A DNA stretch of 64,000 nt from Malachius bipustulatus (taxonomy: Eukaryota > Arthropoda > Insecta > Coleoptera > Melyridae), in the NCBI GenBank assembly GCA_910589415.1, contig OU342638.1, positions 37,483,579 to 37,547,578 on the forward strand. Reading direction: 5' to 3'. Each line of letters starts with the position of its first letter. Within the stretch, counting starts at the first letter, position 1. Of the stretch, positions 35,621 through 47,060 are shown one piece after another. The notes below the pieces were generated by a model, which did not search any database, had not been told where the DNA came from, and worked only from the letters and a program-made list of their open reading frames with translations. The translations under genes were made by a program, and so were the position numbers.

Positions 35621-36370
35621 TTATTGGCTATTCGAACACATAAAACATCCACAGTGGAAGATGGTTATTTGTAAAACTCTGGAAATTTTTATGTTTTATC
35701 TTGTAGTTTTCAAGAGAGATAATACGCTTATCAGAGGCACTTTTTTTAGCTTACTTTTTCACAGATGAAAAGTAAAAATCGTCTCCACTGACATAAATTA
35801 TATTTAGCTTTTTTCTCCTCTTATATTGAATAATTTTCTAATTAGAGCTTTTTGGATGAATTATAAAAGATATTATTCCTAGATATTGAATTATAATAAT
35901 TCATATAATTCCCGGGCTCTTGTCCAATCACAGCTACTATTATAGCAATAATTCATAATACAATTATTGGCGGACCAATCAAAAGCTGTAAATTTGATAT
36001 AAACAGAGCAAAGCTGTGAATAGGAACTATAACTGAAATTTCTCGGAATCTACGCGTGCGCAGTTGGAACTCGGTACTAGAAGCTATTCCAAGCAGTTAA
36101 ATAAATAAAAAATATTTTGATTATAATTTGTTTTTCTACTCTTATTGAATTATTAGCGCTTTTTGGATGAATTATGAAGGTTATTATTCCTAGGAGTTGA
36201 ATAATTATAGTTTACTAGCAATTCATAAATACCTGCTCATGACGTAGACCAATCAAAAACTGTAAATTTGATATAAATAGAGCAAAGCTGTGAATAGGCA
36301 CGATAACTGACATTTCTTAGAATTCACGCCTGCGCAGTCCACGCATGTAACTTTTTAGTTATTTTTATCC

Positions 36371-37130
36371 TTTTTTTACATTTTACATGCCCTTTTTATT
36401 TTATATATACATTATTACATTCTCCAATCGTTTTTCTTTTAGGGTGTACTTGTCTCATCCTACCCTAAGTTTGCTTACCAATAATAATTGGTCCACTGCT
36501 GCTTGATTTTATAATTTAACAATAATTATTATTAGTGGAAAAAATAGTCACTCATCTCTACCTCCTTCAATATATCAGTTCCTGTTAACTTTTACTGGAA
36601 CAAATGTATTAGAAAAGTTGTCCCTTGTGAAATTTTCTTAAAAATAAGCACCAATAGAGGTCGCTGGGTGCAATTGTCAACTTGCAAATAGCCTGGAAAG
36701 CTCAAAAAACACGTTTCGTTAACCATTTTTTTGCTCAAAAGTATCATTGTCTCTTTATTAAATTTGGTGGAGGCTTCAAAAACTTATTTTCCCCATAGTT
36801 TCCAAAAACTTATAGTTTCCTAACATCTTCCAGAGGTTATAGGCTACTAAAATCAACTAGAAGCTACCAATTGTAACAATAAGCCAAATAAATCAACTAG
36901 TGGATGGCTACAGCTCAAATTTCCAGTTGAGACTACTTAAAGCAACTTAAAGGCTACTTAAACCCTTTGGAAACGGCTAAAATAAAACCCAGTTTAGGAT
37001 ATAAACGAACATAACACCTCTGGAACTAACTTAGAGCCAGTAAATTCAACTTCATGAACTAGAGGCTGCTGAAATTACTACAAGTCTTCTTTTTTGAACT
37101 AGTAAAAATATTTATTTTCAACAACGTAGC
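36371..37130. other. Intergenic DNA, no gene seen
   Basis: AT-rich; includes short GGCTACTAAAATC / GGCTACTTAAACC repeats at about 36830-37070 that match those near 34100-34190. No reading frame supported. Confidence 0.45.
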
Positions 37131-38346
37131 TTAATGCATATAACGATCTATATAATGTATAATTTCAAAGCCCACTTCGACCATAATTAAAATGATGATC
37201 ATCCATTCGAGACGGACGTGGTGCTTATCGTTCAGTTGAGACGAGAGCAGCTCAATCAGCTCGATGCAGTGATTAATTTTCTCGTTCATAACCTGAAAAC
37301 AAGCCATATATATCCACATCATCTGTCATCTGTCAATCACACTAACCCGAGTCCTTTTCGAGATGCAGAAATAAGAGCAGACCTGCAAGTACAACTGTTC
37401 CAGATGCTCGTTGTCCCAGTAGAAGTCGGGCGTGTCTAATAAATCGGAGCTCAGGTTGATCAGGTGTCTCAGTGAGAACAGCTCCCCGTGTTTCCTGAGA
37501 GCGGCCTCTCGGGATAATCGGATTTTCTCGCCTCTCTTTAAATCCTCCGTCAGGATTTCGATCGAATCGATGTATTTCTCTAGCAAAGCTTCCCACACGC
37601 CTAGCTTCACCGAGAGGCTCATAGCGTTCGAGAATGTGTATTTGTCGAACGTTACGTTGTCCGTGTCTTTTGACAAGATGAAATCGCCGTCCTTATTGAT
37701 CGTGCTCGCTAACCTAAAAAACGATCCGTCATTTATCTGTCAAATGGATGGAAGATAAGAAATTAATTTACCCTTCCTCGTCTCGATATGAGTAATTCAT
37801 GCACTCAGTTTCAGACCGTACGATGTCGGCCGGATAGCTGTCGCTTTCGAACTGTTTCAGGAACGATCGGATGTTGCTGCTCTCCAGTTCGCTGATGTTC
37901 CACATGACGACGCCGCCTTCCCTGAAAAAGAATATCTCTCGGGGCTCCTTGTCGACTTGGTACTTGGCGACGGCGTGGACGACGTCACCGGCGTTGTCGA
38001 TCAGATTGGGCTCGTAGAGGTCTTCGACTTTCAGGCCGTTTATTAAATTCTCCAAGTTGTATTCTTCGCCTGTGGAAAACGCCGCAACCGTGTAGATGCC
38101 GGGCAGTTTGACGTCATCGTCCGAAGTCTTCTTTTTCCTGACCGGACGTTTTTTTACGTGCAGAGCGGAGATTTTGTCTTGGGAGTACTTTCGGTCTATG
38201 GTGGTGGTGGTGGTGGTGGTGCTGGGGGCGAGAAAAATTGTTCTTGTGGGGGTCGTGGTAACGAGGTTTTTAATTATTGAGAAATTGCTCGGGTTTATTA
38301 TTACCTTATAGATTGAAGGGTTAAAAATCTTCGTTACAGTAAACAT
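37131..38346 (-). CDS. Rmnd1: RMND1 homologue (DUF155 / RMD1 family), mitochondrial
   Basis: Mitochondrial inner-membrane protein that supports mitochondrial translation in animals. Three exons on the minus strand: 38346-37772, 37713-37347, 37292-37131; 367 residues, frame kept. Residues 1 to about 45 are rich in Ser/Thr/Ile with scattered basic residues and no acidic ones (MFTVTKIFNPSIYK), consistent with a mitochondrial targeting sequence. A run of threonines near residue 45 comes from a (GTG)n tract on the plus strand at 38200-38222. The DUF155 core shows EIFFFREGGVVMWNISELE and later YTFSNAMSLSVKLGVWEALLE. A hydrophobic C-terminal segment (MIIILIMVEVGFEI) near the end is the membrane anchor normal for the family. 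The human protein is longer, mainly at the N-terminus. Confidence 0.93.
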
Positions 38347-39040
38347 GACGATCTTTATAAATATTGCTTCAATTAAAACTTGTTTAAACTTTGTTTTTAC
38401 TTATCGAGGTACTTTTTGAAATTATTTTGAGGTTATATTAGACGTTACAATTAGTTGACTTGTCAGCTGTTCAATATTACATTTGACATTTGACGTATAC
38501 ATCGCTTAAAAATGATTTGTACTGGGTGCGTTCACGAACACCTAAATTATGTGACGTCATTTTGGAGAGTTACTTGAACAGTATTTATTAAAGATCAATA
38601 TTAATTAAATATTAAATTTAACAATAACATATTAACATGCCATATTTTGAGGTAAAATTACACTTTAGCAGCTATTAGTGATATTGCGTTTAATGTATGA
38701 AGCGCAAAATATTGAATCATACCATAAATGGGACACTTATTTAATCGACATGCACACGTTTGTCAAAGTGATTTAAATACCTACTTTCTTTAGCTTTTGG
38801 CCTATTTTTGAAGTCCTTTAGTCTGCTCATTATCTTTGAATCGAGTTCGTTAGTCAGAATAAGTTGACTGACTGTACAGAAGTTACCGGCAAAAATGAAC
38901 AACCATTAACCATATCCGTTTAAAAATATCCCATTATAAGTAAGTTTGCTGGTAATGCTCACGTAAAACGATTAAACCTGAACTTGGTATTGTAAGAAAT
39001 TAGACAAAATTTTCTGTTATATTTACAAATTTTCTTTTAA
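38347..39040. other. Intergenic DNA, no gene seen
   Basis: Includes the RMND1 promoter side. At about 38523-38582 it holds GGGTGCGTTCACGAACAC then TGACGTCAT, repeated in the same orientation at about 40300-40362. Nothing else is supported. Confidence 0.4.
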
Positions 39041-39046
39041 TTTGAA

Positions 39047-39140
39047 ATATTTATTTATTTATTTATTCATCCAGCATAAGTACATATAATTTACATTATA
39101 TACCCCGGAAGAGAGAGGCATGCCTCTCTGTGCCCAGGAG
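39047..39140 (-). mobile_element. 3' tail fragment of a non-LTR-type retroelement
   Basis: On the minus strand the sequence runs GAGAGGCATGCCTCTC, then CCGGGGTATATAATGTAAA, and ends in GAATAAATAAATAAATAAAT. A hairpin followed by a (TAAA)n tail is typical of 3' ends of insect non-LTR elements. The element is 5'-truncated; the family is not determined. Confidence 0.5.
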
Positions 39141-39344
39141 CTAGGATATATATTATAATATCTTTATAATATATCTATTAAAATATATTATAATATATTT
39201 TCTCATTTCAATTTTATTAGATTTTCTGTCTCGTTTGATAGCAACGCTGGTGTGATCTTGCATCTTGCCAACAATAATTAGAACATTACAGTTTCGTAGT
39301 AATTTATATCTATAAATAATCATTTCTCAAAAATATTCTAAATT

Positions 39345-39983
39345 ATGATTTCATCACTATGGCTCAACAGTGTACATCAATCAAAAGTGGATATTCAACT
39401 GAACCAAACATTACGAATTATTACTGGAACAATTTCCTCAACTCCGATCCCTTGGTTACCTGTTTTGTCAAATATTGCTCCATCTAATCTCCGAAGACAA
39501 CAAGCAACACATAAAATCATGAATAAATACCGAACATTTCCAGATGATTTTTCAATAACATCGGACCTGAATAATCTTCCAACAACGAGATTAAAATCAA
39601 GAAGAACTGTGTGGCTAGAAACATACCTGGATCGACCATTTAAAATTGAAGATGAATGGAGAAATGATTGGCGAAATAAAAGTGTTTCTTTATTCAACAA
39701 CACTTTAATCGAAGATCCTTCATCAGTAGTCAACGGTTTTGAAATAAAAAGGAAAGTCTGGGTACAAGTAAATCGCTTAAGAACAGGACACGGTAGATGT
39801 AATTCAATGTTACATAAATGGAATTTAATACCAAGCGCTTCCTGTATTTGCGGACATCCTGAAGAATCCATCAATCACATTGTCAATGAATGTCCTTTAA
39901 CCAAATTTTCTGGAGGTTTTCAAGCAATTCATAAAATTTCCACCGAAACAATAGACTGGTTACAGAATTTGAAACTCTTGTAA
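39345..39983 (+). pseudogene. Non-LTR retrotransposon reverse transcriptase, C-terminal fragment
   Basis: 212 residues in one open frame, matching only the region after the catalytic RT domain of Jockey/CR1-type elements: VDIQLNQTLRIITGT, TPIPWLPVLSNIAP, then the cysteine-histidine tail ICGHPEESINHIVNECP. The YADD active-site region and the endonuclease are missing, so it is 5'-truncated and inactive. The remaining frame is unbroken, which suggests a fairly recent insertion. A 3' part without coding continues to about 40260 and ends in an AT repeat. It lies next to a retroelement tail in the opposite orientation. Confidence 0.8.
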
Positions 39984-40719
39984 ACAAAATCTACATTAAC
40001 AGCCAGATAACCTCAGAAGGGCAAAATGATTGGAATACTTCAAACCAATCTCAACAGGATGGTGTGTCTAGGTTTTTTAATGGGGTTTTCCCTAGACTAT
40101 ATCTCTCAAAGCAAATGCTTCACCATGATGTCAACATCGCATCAGAATATCCTACAGATCGTTCTTTTCCCCATGATCGACGAAACCAATCATATGTAAT
40201 TTAATAAACTAAACAACATGTATCGTAAGACTGCAATTTGTAATTTCAAACGAATATATATATATCACTGTACTTGTGTACTTTTCATACCTTCCTTTAG
40301 GGTGCGTTCGCAAACACATAAATTGAGTGACGTCATGTTGGAGAGTTGCTTATTGAACCGCTATAAATCTTAGTTCAAAGTCAAATCTTTTCATTCTAAG
40401 CCAATTCATTTCAATGTTCAAGCCAATTCAATGTTTGCAACTTTCATCACTCCTTGGTGGAAACGGAAACGCAAAATGGGGAGCATGAGCTTATCTTAGG
40501 ATGAATCTTCGAAACGCAATTAGAAATGATAATTAAAAATTGACAGATGTCATAAATGACAATTAAAGTATCCTGGCCTGGAAACTTAACCTCAAATTTT
40601 GAGTACTATTATAGAAACAATAAATTATTATTTAATAGAATTATTTTTGAATTTATAAACAAACAATTTTCGTAAATAAATAAAACAAATCAACCCCACT
40701 TTGTTGAAACTAATTAGAA

Positions 40720-41826
40720 ATGCCACAATTTAGTCTGTGTTCTTATTTTCTAGGCTCAATATTGATTGTAAGTTTATAATTTCATTACTTATTTAGACAT
40801 TCTATCAATAATTAATCGACCCTAATTGCTCTCCTTATTTTTTAATCATGCACTGTTTCCCCTGTCAGAAGAAATGTCCTGATATCCTGTAGTCCTGAAC
40901 CCTTTACCCCTGATTAATAGCCCCCCCCCCCCCTAATTGTCAGGAGCCCCTGTCCTAATTAATTATTTTGGCAATCTCTGGTCCTTATTTGGATTATCTC
41001 TGTGGTCCCCTAGAGCCTAGAGATAAAGAGGCACGATATGAGCGGCCATTTTCAGGCCAACAGTTGATCATTAATTTTTTTGCACATTTCTCTAAATCGT
41101 TTCAACTTGCAGCAGCTCCTGTTCTGCCACAACGTGAAAGCAGACGGCCCGAACCAAACTTCGAATTTATTCCTCGTCCAACTCGAAGGGGAAGTCGGAC
41201 GCGAGAATTTCACCTACTACAAGTTCAGTCTCGGAGGGAACTTACTGCTGGAACTTATATCCAAGTAGGCCGCTATATTCAAACCAATCAAATGCCCCTT
41301 TCCAATCTAACAATGAATCCCTTTTTCAGTGAAGGCGATGCTGATATCTACGTCACCCAGAAGGACTCTCTACCCGGTTTTTACCCCGAGAAGTACGATC
41401 TCCATTCTGCCAGTTGCGGAACCGACGTTGTTCTCATTCCCGGAAAGTACGTTGGTTAACTAATCACATATACATCTGACTCAACGACACGTTATTAATG
41501 ACAGTTTCAGGCGTCCCATAACGGCAGGCGTTTTCGGTCATCCCAGCTACGACGCCTCCCGGTTCACTCTCAAGGTGTTCCAATTGCCGTCCTACCCTTC
41601 CCCGGATCACGAGCACTACCACGCTCTGGAGTTCACCAGAGAGGGTGTGGTGCGTCCCGGCCCCAGCCCGGAGGGTTCCGAAAAAGAAGAGGATAGCGGG
41701 GAAGGTGTCGTTTCGGGGATGGATCACGTGGGCGAGAGGAGACGGGAGAAGAAGCGGTCGAGGGGCGTGACCGGAACGACGGGGTTGTTGGCGTTTCTGG
41801 AACTGTTTGAGATGATTTTCTTGTGA
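40720..41826 (+). CDS. UPF0669 family secreted protein (C6orf120-like)
   Basis: Member of UPF0669; the human member is a secreted glycoprotein of unclear role. Four exons: 40720-40767, 41113-41264, 41330-41446, 41511-41826; 210 residues, frame kept. Residues 1-21 are hydrophobic (SLCSYFLGSILIQLLFC), a signal peptide split by the first intron. The family core follows: GEVGRENFTYYKFSLGG, NEGDADIYVTQK, YDLHSASCGTDVVLIPGK, RPITAGVFGHPSYD, SRFTLKVFQL. NFT and NQTSN are possible N-glycosylation sites. The C-terminal 60 residues are charged (PEGSEKEEDSGE, RRREKKRSR) and end in a hydrophobic stretch (LLAFLELFEMIFL) that could be a membrane or GPI-type tail. AATAAA lies at 42065. Confidence 0.85.
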
Positions 41827-42240
41827 TTCGGGGTCGGTTTGTGATTGTGTGGTTATGGTTGGATCTGTGATAAATTAAATTAAATTATTGTTGATTAGTT
41901 GTAGATGTTTATATTTTAATAAGGGCCCCTGTTCGGGAAGAATTGACATGACGTTTGGAAATGGAAAATTTAACGAGTCAAATGTTGTGGCTATTTCTTT
42001 GTGAATATGTGCATGAGTTTGTTGATTTGTTTATTGATGTTAGTAAGTTTGTAGTTGTAAATTTAATAAAGAGTTTAAATTTCATTTAGCATTTTCATTA
42101 ATTCTTCTTCTTCTTTTTCTTGGTCTTCTTCTTCATGGTTTGGTAACTCTTTGTACATATGGCCATTTTATTAATTTATTTATTAAATGAAAAAAATGTC
42201 ATAAAGTTAAAGAAATTTAATAATTTAACTGGGGTTGTCA
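41827..42240 (+). other. 3' UTR of the UPF0669 gene and flank
   Basis: AT-rich with AATAAA at 42065-42070 and a CTTCTTCTT tract just after it. No other feature seen. Confidence 0.45.
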
Positions 42241-44407
42241 AACTGATAATAATTATTGACAGGTCGTTTTGACATTTTGACATTTTTATGACATTTTATA
42301 AAATCTTGTCACAAGTACCAATGTGATAAAAGTGATAGATTTATTGTTGTTTTACCAAAAGTACTGTTCTTTTTTAGTCATGTTTGACTATATTTCTTCT
42401 TTTTGTTTTTAATTATGGCTCAGCTTTATAGGTCTCTTTTATATTGGCTTATGGCTTATACCCAAGAGGGGAGGTAATAATAGTCTGCTGACTTTCTTTA
42501 TTACTCCTCTCTTGGTGGGCTTAATGATAGTGATATGATATGTTAGACTGACGAGCTGAAAATAATCAGTGAAACGTTGATGTCTCTCTCTATCTTTACC
42601 ACACACTTAATGCAATTTTTTTCAACTTTAAGTCAGGAAATTCGCAGTTTATCTATGACAAATGACAAACGACAGCTGACTTTTTATGATTGTAAAGCTT
42701 CATGGACAAGGGATAATAATAAATAACATGATATTTTATTTAAATTGCTGTAAAACTTGTAAAAAGTGTAAAATGTCAAATTTTGACAAACGACAGATGA
42801 CGTGTATTTCAGCTGTCCAGTGAACGTCTCAGAATTTTGACATGTTTTGATAGTAAATGTCAAAATATTGTCAAACCATTACATAAAGTGTATTTTTTGA
42901 CGCATTTAGTAAGGAAGTCTTCAATCATGAAAAACTATAAGTCACATTATCACATTTTTAAAACTACCCAGTTAACGTCATCGTATTTTGACAAGTGACC
43001 AATGGCATATTATTTTGAGTATAAAATACGTTTTTGAAATAAATAATGTACCTCTACAAACAGCAAAATGAATGTCACAATGTCCTCAAATCATGACATA
43101 AAAGGTATTTTTGGACCTATTATAATAAGGTGACAGGTGTCATATTCTGGATGCATCTAGTAAACGTCACAGTATTTTGACAAGTAACTCAATATGTCAA
43201 ATTATGACATGAAATGTTTTTTTTACGTATTAGTAAGCAAACTTTCAACAAAATGACAAATTATAAATGACATATGTCATACTTTAGATGTACCTACTTA
43301 ATGGTAAACGTCACAGTATTTTGACAGGTGACTAATCATTTCAAAGACATACCTGCTATTTTCATTGAAAATTAAATTTCATTAGCTTATTTCTACAAAC
43401 AGCAAAATTAATGTCAAAATGTTGTCAAATTATGACATAAAAGGTATTTTTGACGTATTCGTGAGCAAATATAGGTTTCAGCAGAATGATAAATAATTAT
43501 AAAGTGACAGGTGTCATATGTTCTATGGGTACCTATAGTACCTAAACGTCTCAGTGTTTTGACAATTAAGTGACTCAAAATGTTGTCAAATTATGACATG
43601 AAACGTATTTTTTGACGTATTAGTAAGCAAATTTTCAGCAAAATGACAAATTATAAGTGACAGATGTCATATTTTAGATGTACCTATCATAGTAACGTTA
43701 TAGTATTTTGACAAATGACGAATAGAGTTTTGATTTTAATTAAAATAAGTTGTCAAAATAATTAGTGTACCTACAAATCTTGAAGTGAACTCACGATTAG
43801 TTCTTCAGACTGATCGCTAGATGTCGCTCTGCGCTTAAACCACAGAGAACCGTGTAACTGGTTTGCTTGAGAGGGCATTCAGAAATTCGACAACATCCTC
43901 CGGCCGGATACTCTAGATACAGCAGACTGATGAGCCCCAATAAGGTGAAACACGTGTCTGCGCTTGTCTGGTAATTGGTGGCTCTGTTGTTGTTTGGATG
44001 GAAGCTCTCTTGACTTTGGGAATTTCGGGCACTGCCAATATGACAAATGTTAGTACGATGTAGGAATAGTAATTGCAAACTCCTTGCAAACTCCAAAAAA
44101 TTAATCGTTGGGTATATTTGCCTTTCTCTCGTTTTCAATCAGTGTACCTGCTACCTCAACAAACAGGAAAATTAATGACAAAATCATGTCAAATCATGAC
44201 GCAGAAGGTTTTTTTTTTGACGTATTGGTAGGCAAGCCTTCAGCAATGTTACATATTTTAGATGCACCTATATAGTAAAAGTCACCGTACTTTGACAGTA
44301 ACTTTTTTTTAATTTGCGAGTAAAATACGTTTTTGAAATTATTAATGAACCTAACCCTACAAACAGCCAAATTACATAATGTCAAAATGTTGTTAAATTA
44401 TTACATA
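42240..44407. repeat. Satellite of about 220 bp, TGACAGATGTCAT type, left part
   Basis: A degenerate tandem repeat with the blocks TTTTTGACGTATTAGTAAGC, CAGCAAAATGACAAATTATAAGTGAC, AGATGTCATATTTTAGATG, TACCTA, GTAACGTCACAGTATTTTGAC and GTTGTCAAATTATGACATAA. TTTTTGACGtatt copies lie near 42895, 43215, 43448, 43608 and 44213, so spacing is irregular (about 160-320 bp, and longer over the insertion). The right end continues beyond the inserted transposon at 45918. Confidence 0.8.
43790..44150. other. Unique segment interrupting the satellite
   Basis: About 350 bp with no similarity to the surrounding repeat. A 113-codon frame is open on the minus strand (ends LISLLYLEYPAGGCCRISEC ... SAERHLAISLKN) but shows no recognised domain. 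It may be an old insertion; no terminal repeats found. Confidence 0.3.
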
Positions 44408-45917
44408 CACGTTGATTAATTTCTAGATAGTCTGCCAAGGTCATATTTGTTTACGCTGCGTTGTAACGTCGAACATTATGACACTAAAAATGACAGTTAG
44501 AATTTGAAGGTTATTAAAGGGATCAAATGAAAATGTTTGACATTAGGAAGATGCAAAAACAATAAATTTAATAATCGATCACAACATCGCCCTGGCTTTG
44601 TTGTCAACTTTTCTATCCAAAATAATAAACTGATTTTGTTCTGTTTACGTCTGTCAGTTTTAAGAGTTAATTTTTAATTTTATAAAATAAATTAAAAATT
44701 ATTAGAATTATCTAAAAAGTGATAGATTATCTTTAAAAGTAAGCAAAATGCCAAAACATATAAGTAAAGAAGCGCAACAGCAGATGGTGGCAAATTTATT
44801 CGAATACTTTGGAAACGAATCAATGAATGGGGGCCATTATACCCCTAACATCAGTGAGCAAGGTATAAAAATTATTTTATAGGTTCAAATACTACTGACA
44901 TCGAGTAATAAATATTATGATTTAGAGGGTAGCTGAAGCTCTGAAATTGTCGCTTTGGTACCGTCTCTACATACTATACATGCCGTCCTCAAAGACAAGT
45001 ATATATATTTGAGTACAGCAAATCTTCTCTTTTGTGCGTCTTAAAGAAAATTGGATTTAAATGGAAAAAAGACAATCCACGTCGAGGTCTTCTGGAATTA
45101 GGTCACATTATTGCCTTACCACAGTGCAGTTGAAAATAAACCACCAATTTCTTCTTCAAATAAACAACAAATTGACGAATGCGCTGCGCAGGAAGAACAT
45201 TGGTTTCGAGCCTTTTTCGCTGAAAGCTCAGCTCCTAGACATTGTGAATAAGTATATTTTGTATTGACTTTATGATTTTTATATAACTAAAATGCTTATT
45301 GGTTTCACAACAGGAACAAAAGAAACCAAAGCAGTATATAGTGGATTCCTTAGCTAGCTGAACAGTATGGACACAAAATTCTTCGACTTCCATTCATACT
45401 ATACCATTGCATTTTTAATCCAATCGAACATGTGTGGGGTATAGCAAAGCCGAACTTCAATCGTCCTTTAAGCGATGAGAGTACCGACGTTATTTCTCTT
45501 TGGCGAAATACACATCATACTGGTGTTACGGCAGAAATGTGGAATGTTTTAATTAGGTATTAATTTAAGAAACTGATTATATGACTCTGAATATTAAATT
45601 ATCAATTGTCAAGTTTTGCATTAATTTATATTATTTGTAATTTGTGTATAACTTTCCAATAAAATGTTCTTTACTAATAGGTGCTTGTTATTTTTTCATT
45701 ATAAATACCTTTTATGAATTAACATCATCGTTATATTCAAAAAGAAACCTTAAATTCTTTTTATTTTCAAATAAACAAAAATTGTTGATGATGTAATAAA
45801 TTATGTCTATTTATTCTGTGATTCCTCATCCTCATTGCACCTACAAAATTCGAGATCTGACATCACTGCTGAAATTTCATGTGACCTTGGTAGACTATCT
45901 AGAAATTAATCAACGTG
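44408..45917 (+). mobile_element. Dead DNA transposon, IS630/Tc1-like, TA target
   Basis: Inverted ends CACGTTGATTAATTTCTAG (left) and CTAGAAATTAATCAACGTG (right) match over at least 30 bp, continuing as ATAGTCTGCCAAGGTCA against TGACCTTGGTAGACTAT. The element is flanked by TA on both sides. The empty site can be read from neighbouring satellite units (TTATGACATAAAAGG), so it inserted in an existing unit at TA. Length about 1.51 kb. Confidence 0.88.
44749..45564 (+). pseudogene. Broken DDE transposase
   Basis: Remains of the transposase of the element at 44408-45917. An N-terminal piece starts MPKHISKEAQQQMVANLFEY; a middle piece reads FKWKKDNPRRGLLELGH near 45057; the C-terminal DDE region reads LAEQYGHKILRLP then FNPIEHVWGIAKPNF near 45350-45450. 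A 4-base AGCT duplication near 45352 shifts the frame, and stops separate the other pieces, so no full protein is made. The NPIEHVWG signature holds the last acidic catalytic residue typical of IS630/Tc1-type DDE enzymes. Confidence 0.8.
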
Positions 45918-46210
45918 TAAAAGGTTTTTTTGACGTATTAGTAAGCAGGCCTTCAGCGAAATGACAAATTATAAGTGACAGATGTCATTTTTAGGTGTAC
46001 CAATATTAAATGTCACAATATTTTGATAAGTGAGCGACTTATGAAATTTTATTTATTTACTTGAAATTACGAAATTTACAAACGTCCAAATGTCAAAATG
46101 TTGTCAAATAATGACAAAAATGATAAACTATAAGTGACAGATGTCATATTTTAGAAGTATCTAAAAATTGCCATTCTTTCACTCATTATTATAATAAGGA
46201 TAGTATTCTG
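45918..46210. repeat. Satellite of about 220 bp, right part
   Basis: Continues the repeat cut by the transposon: TTTTTTGACGTATTAGTAAG at about 45929, AAGTGACAGATGTCATTTTTAGG at about 45974 and another AAGTGACAGATGTCATATTTTAG at about 46133. Confidence 0.8.
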
Positions 46211-46379
46211 ACAATAATTATTAAGTGCTCTGATGACATTTTAATTATTAACCAGAGGGTACCTACCTACCTAAAGTACAAGAATGAATAAACGTCATAA
46301 TAATCGTAAAAAGACTGAACTCTAAAGAAAAAGTTTGAAAAATTGACGTCTCAAAAAAAATTATTTAAATTGCAAATTT

Positions 46380-47060
46380 CCCCAACGCCAGCCCTGGATC
46401 AATCCCAGACAACCCCCCACCTCGCCAATTCTCCTCCGTCGCGCTTAATCGTACGCAATCGCGCGAAACCGATCCGTCTTAGCTTGCCATTTCGTAATCC
46501 CGCGGCCGCGTTGCCGCGTCCGCCCGTTTTTTTTCACATCCAATCATTCTTTTTGTTCTTATTACCGTTCCGCTCGTAATGGGAACTCCGATTACTCGCG
46601 GGCCGGCACGCAATCTCAGCGCCGCCCCGGCAACAGCGCCGACGGGTCAATATCGCGAATTCGGGTAACCCGTCGCGGGCAGAGATGGCGCCAGCGTCGA
46701 TTCGCTCCGCGAATATTGTAGTTAGCAGTTCGCGACTCGGCTCAGTAAAAACCTACCCGTTTGACCGTCAAGTGCTAACACCAAACGGTACGTCGTGTGT
46801 TGGTGTTACCGTCGATTCGGATTTTGTTTACCCCGACCGCGGGTCACGGGTGGCACCGTGGGCCCCCCGGCCTCCCCCCGAGCACACCCTCGACGGGAAC
46901 TGGAAAACCCGGCACGTACGAGCGGGACTGCTCCTACTATACGTGACCTAGTTTTCGTTGTGGCCGTTTTGGTCTCGTTTTTTAAGTGGAAGTCCCCCCG
47001 GGGGCGATGGTGATCGTGGGGGATGCTGGCGGGGCCTCGCCGGGGCACGTCCAACACCCG
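46380..47060. other. GC-rich island 1
   Basis: A sharply GC-richer stretch (many CG dinucleotides: CGCGGCCGCGTTGCCGCG near 46500, GGCGGGGCCTCGCCGGGGC near 47030) inside AT-rich DNA. Several short frames stay open only because of base composition. It could be a promoter or untranslated exon of a gene outside the window. No motif fixes a strand. Confidence 0.4.

Larger units (their letters stand above)
32471..36370. repeat. Tandem segmental duplication carrying two small genes, plus a third partial copy
   Basis: Copy 1 (about 32471-33950) and copy 2 (about 34516-36080) are direct repeats. Both start with the MITE right end and CTATAAATCCCTCCCAC, and both end with AAGCTGTGAATAGG followed by a GTGCGCAGTT site. 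Copy 3 (about 36085-36370) keeps only the last 280 bp (upstream side of the minus-strand genes). Around the untranslated exon (33400-33600 against 35520-35730) copies 1 and 2 look about 95% identical or better; elsewhere they carry many small indels. Confidence 0.85.
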
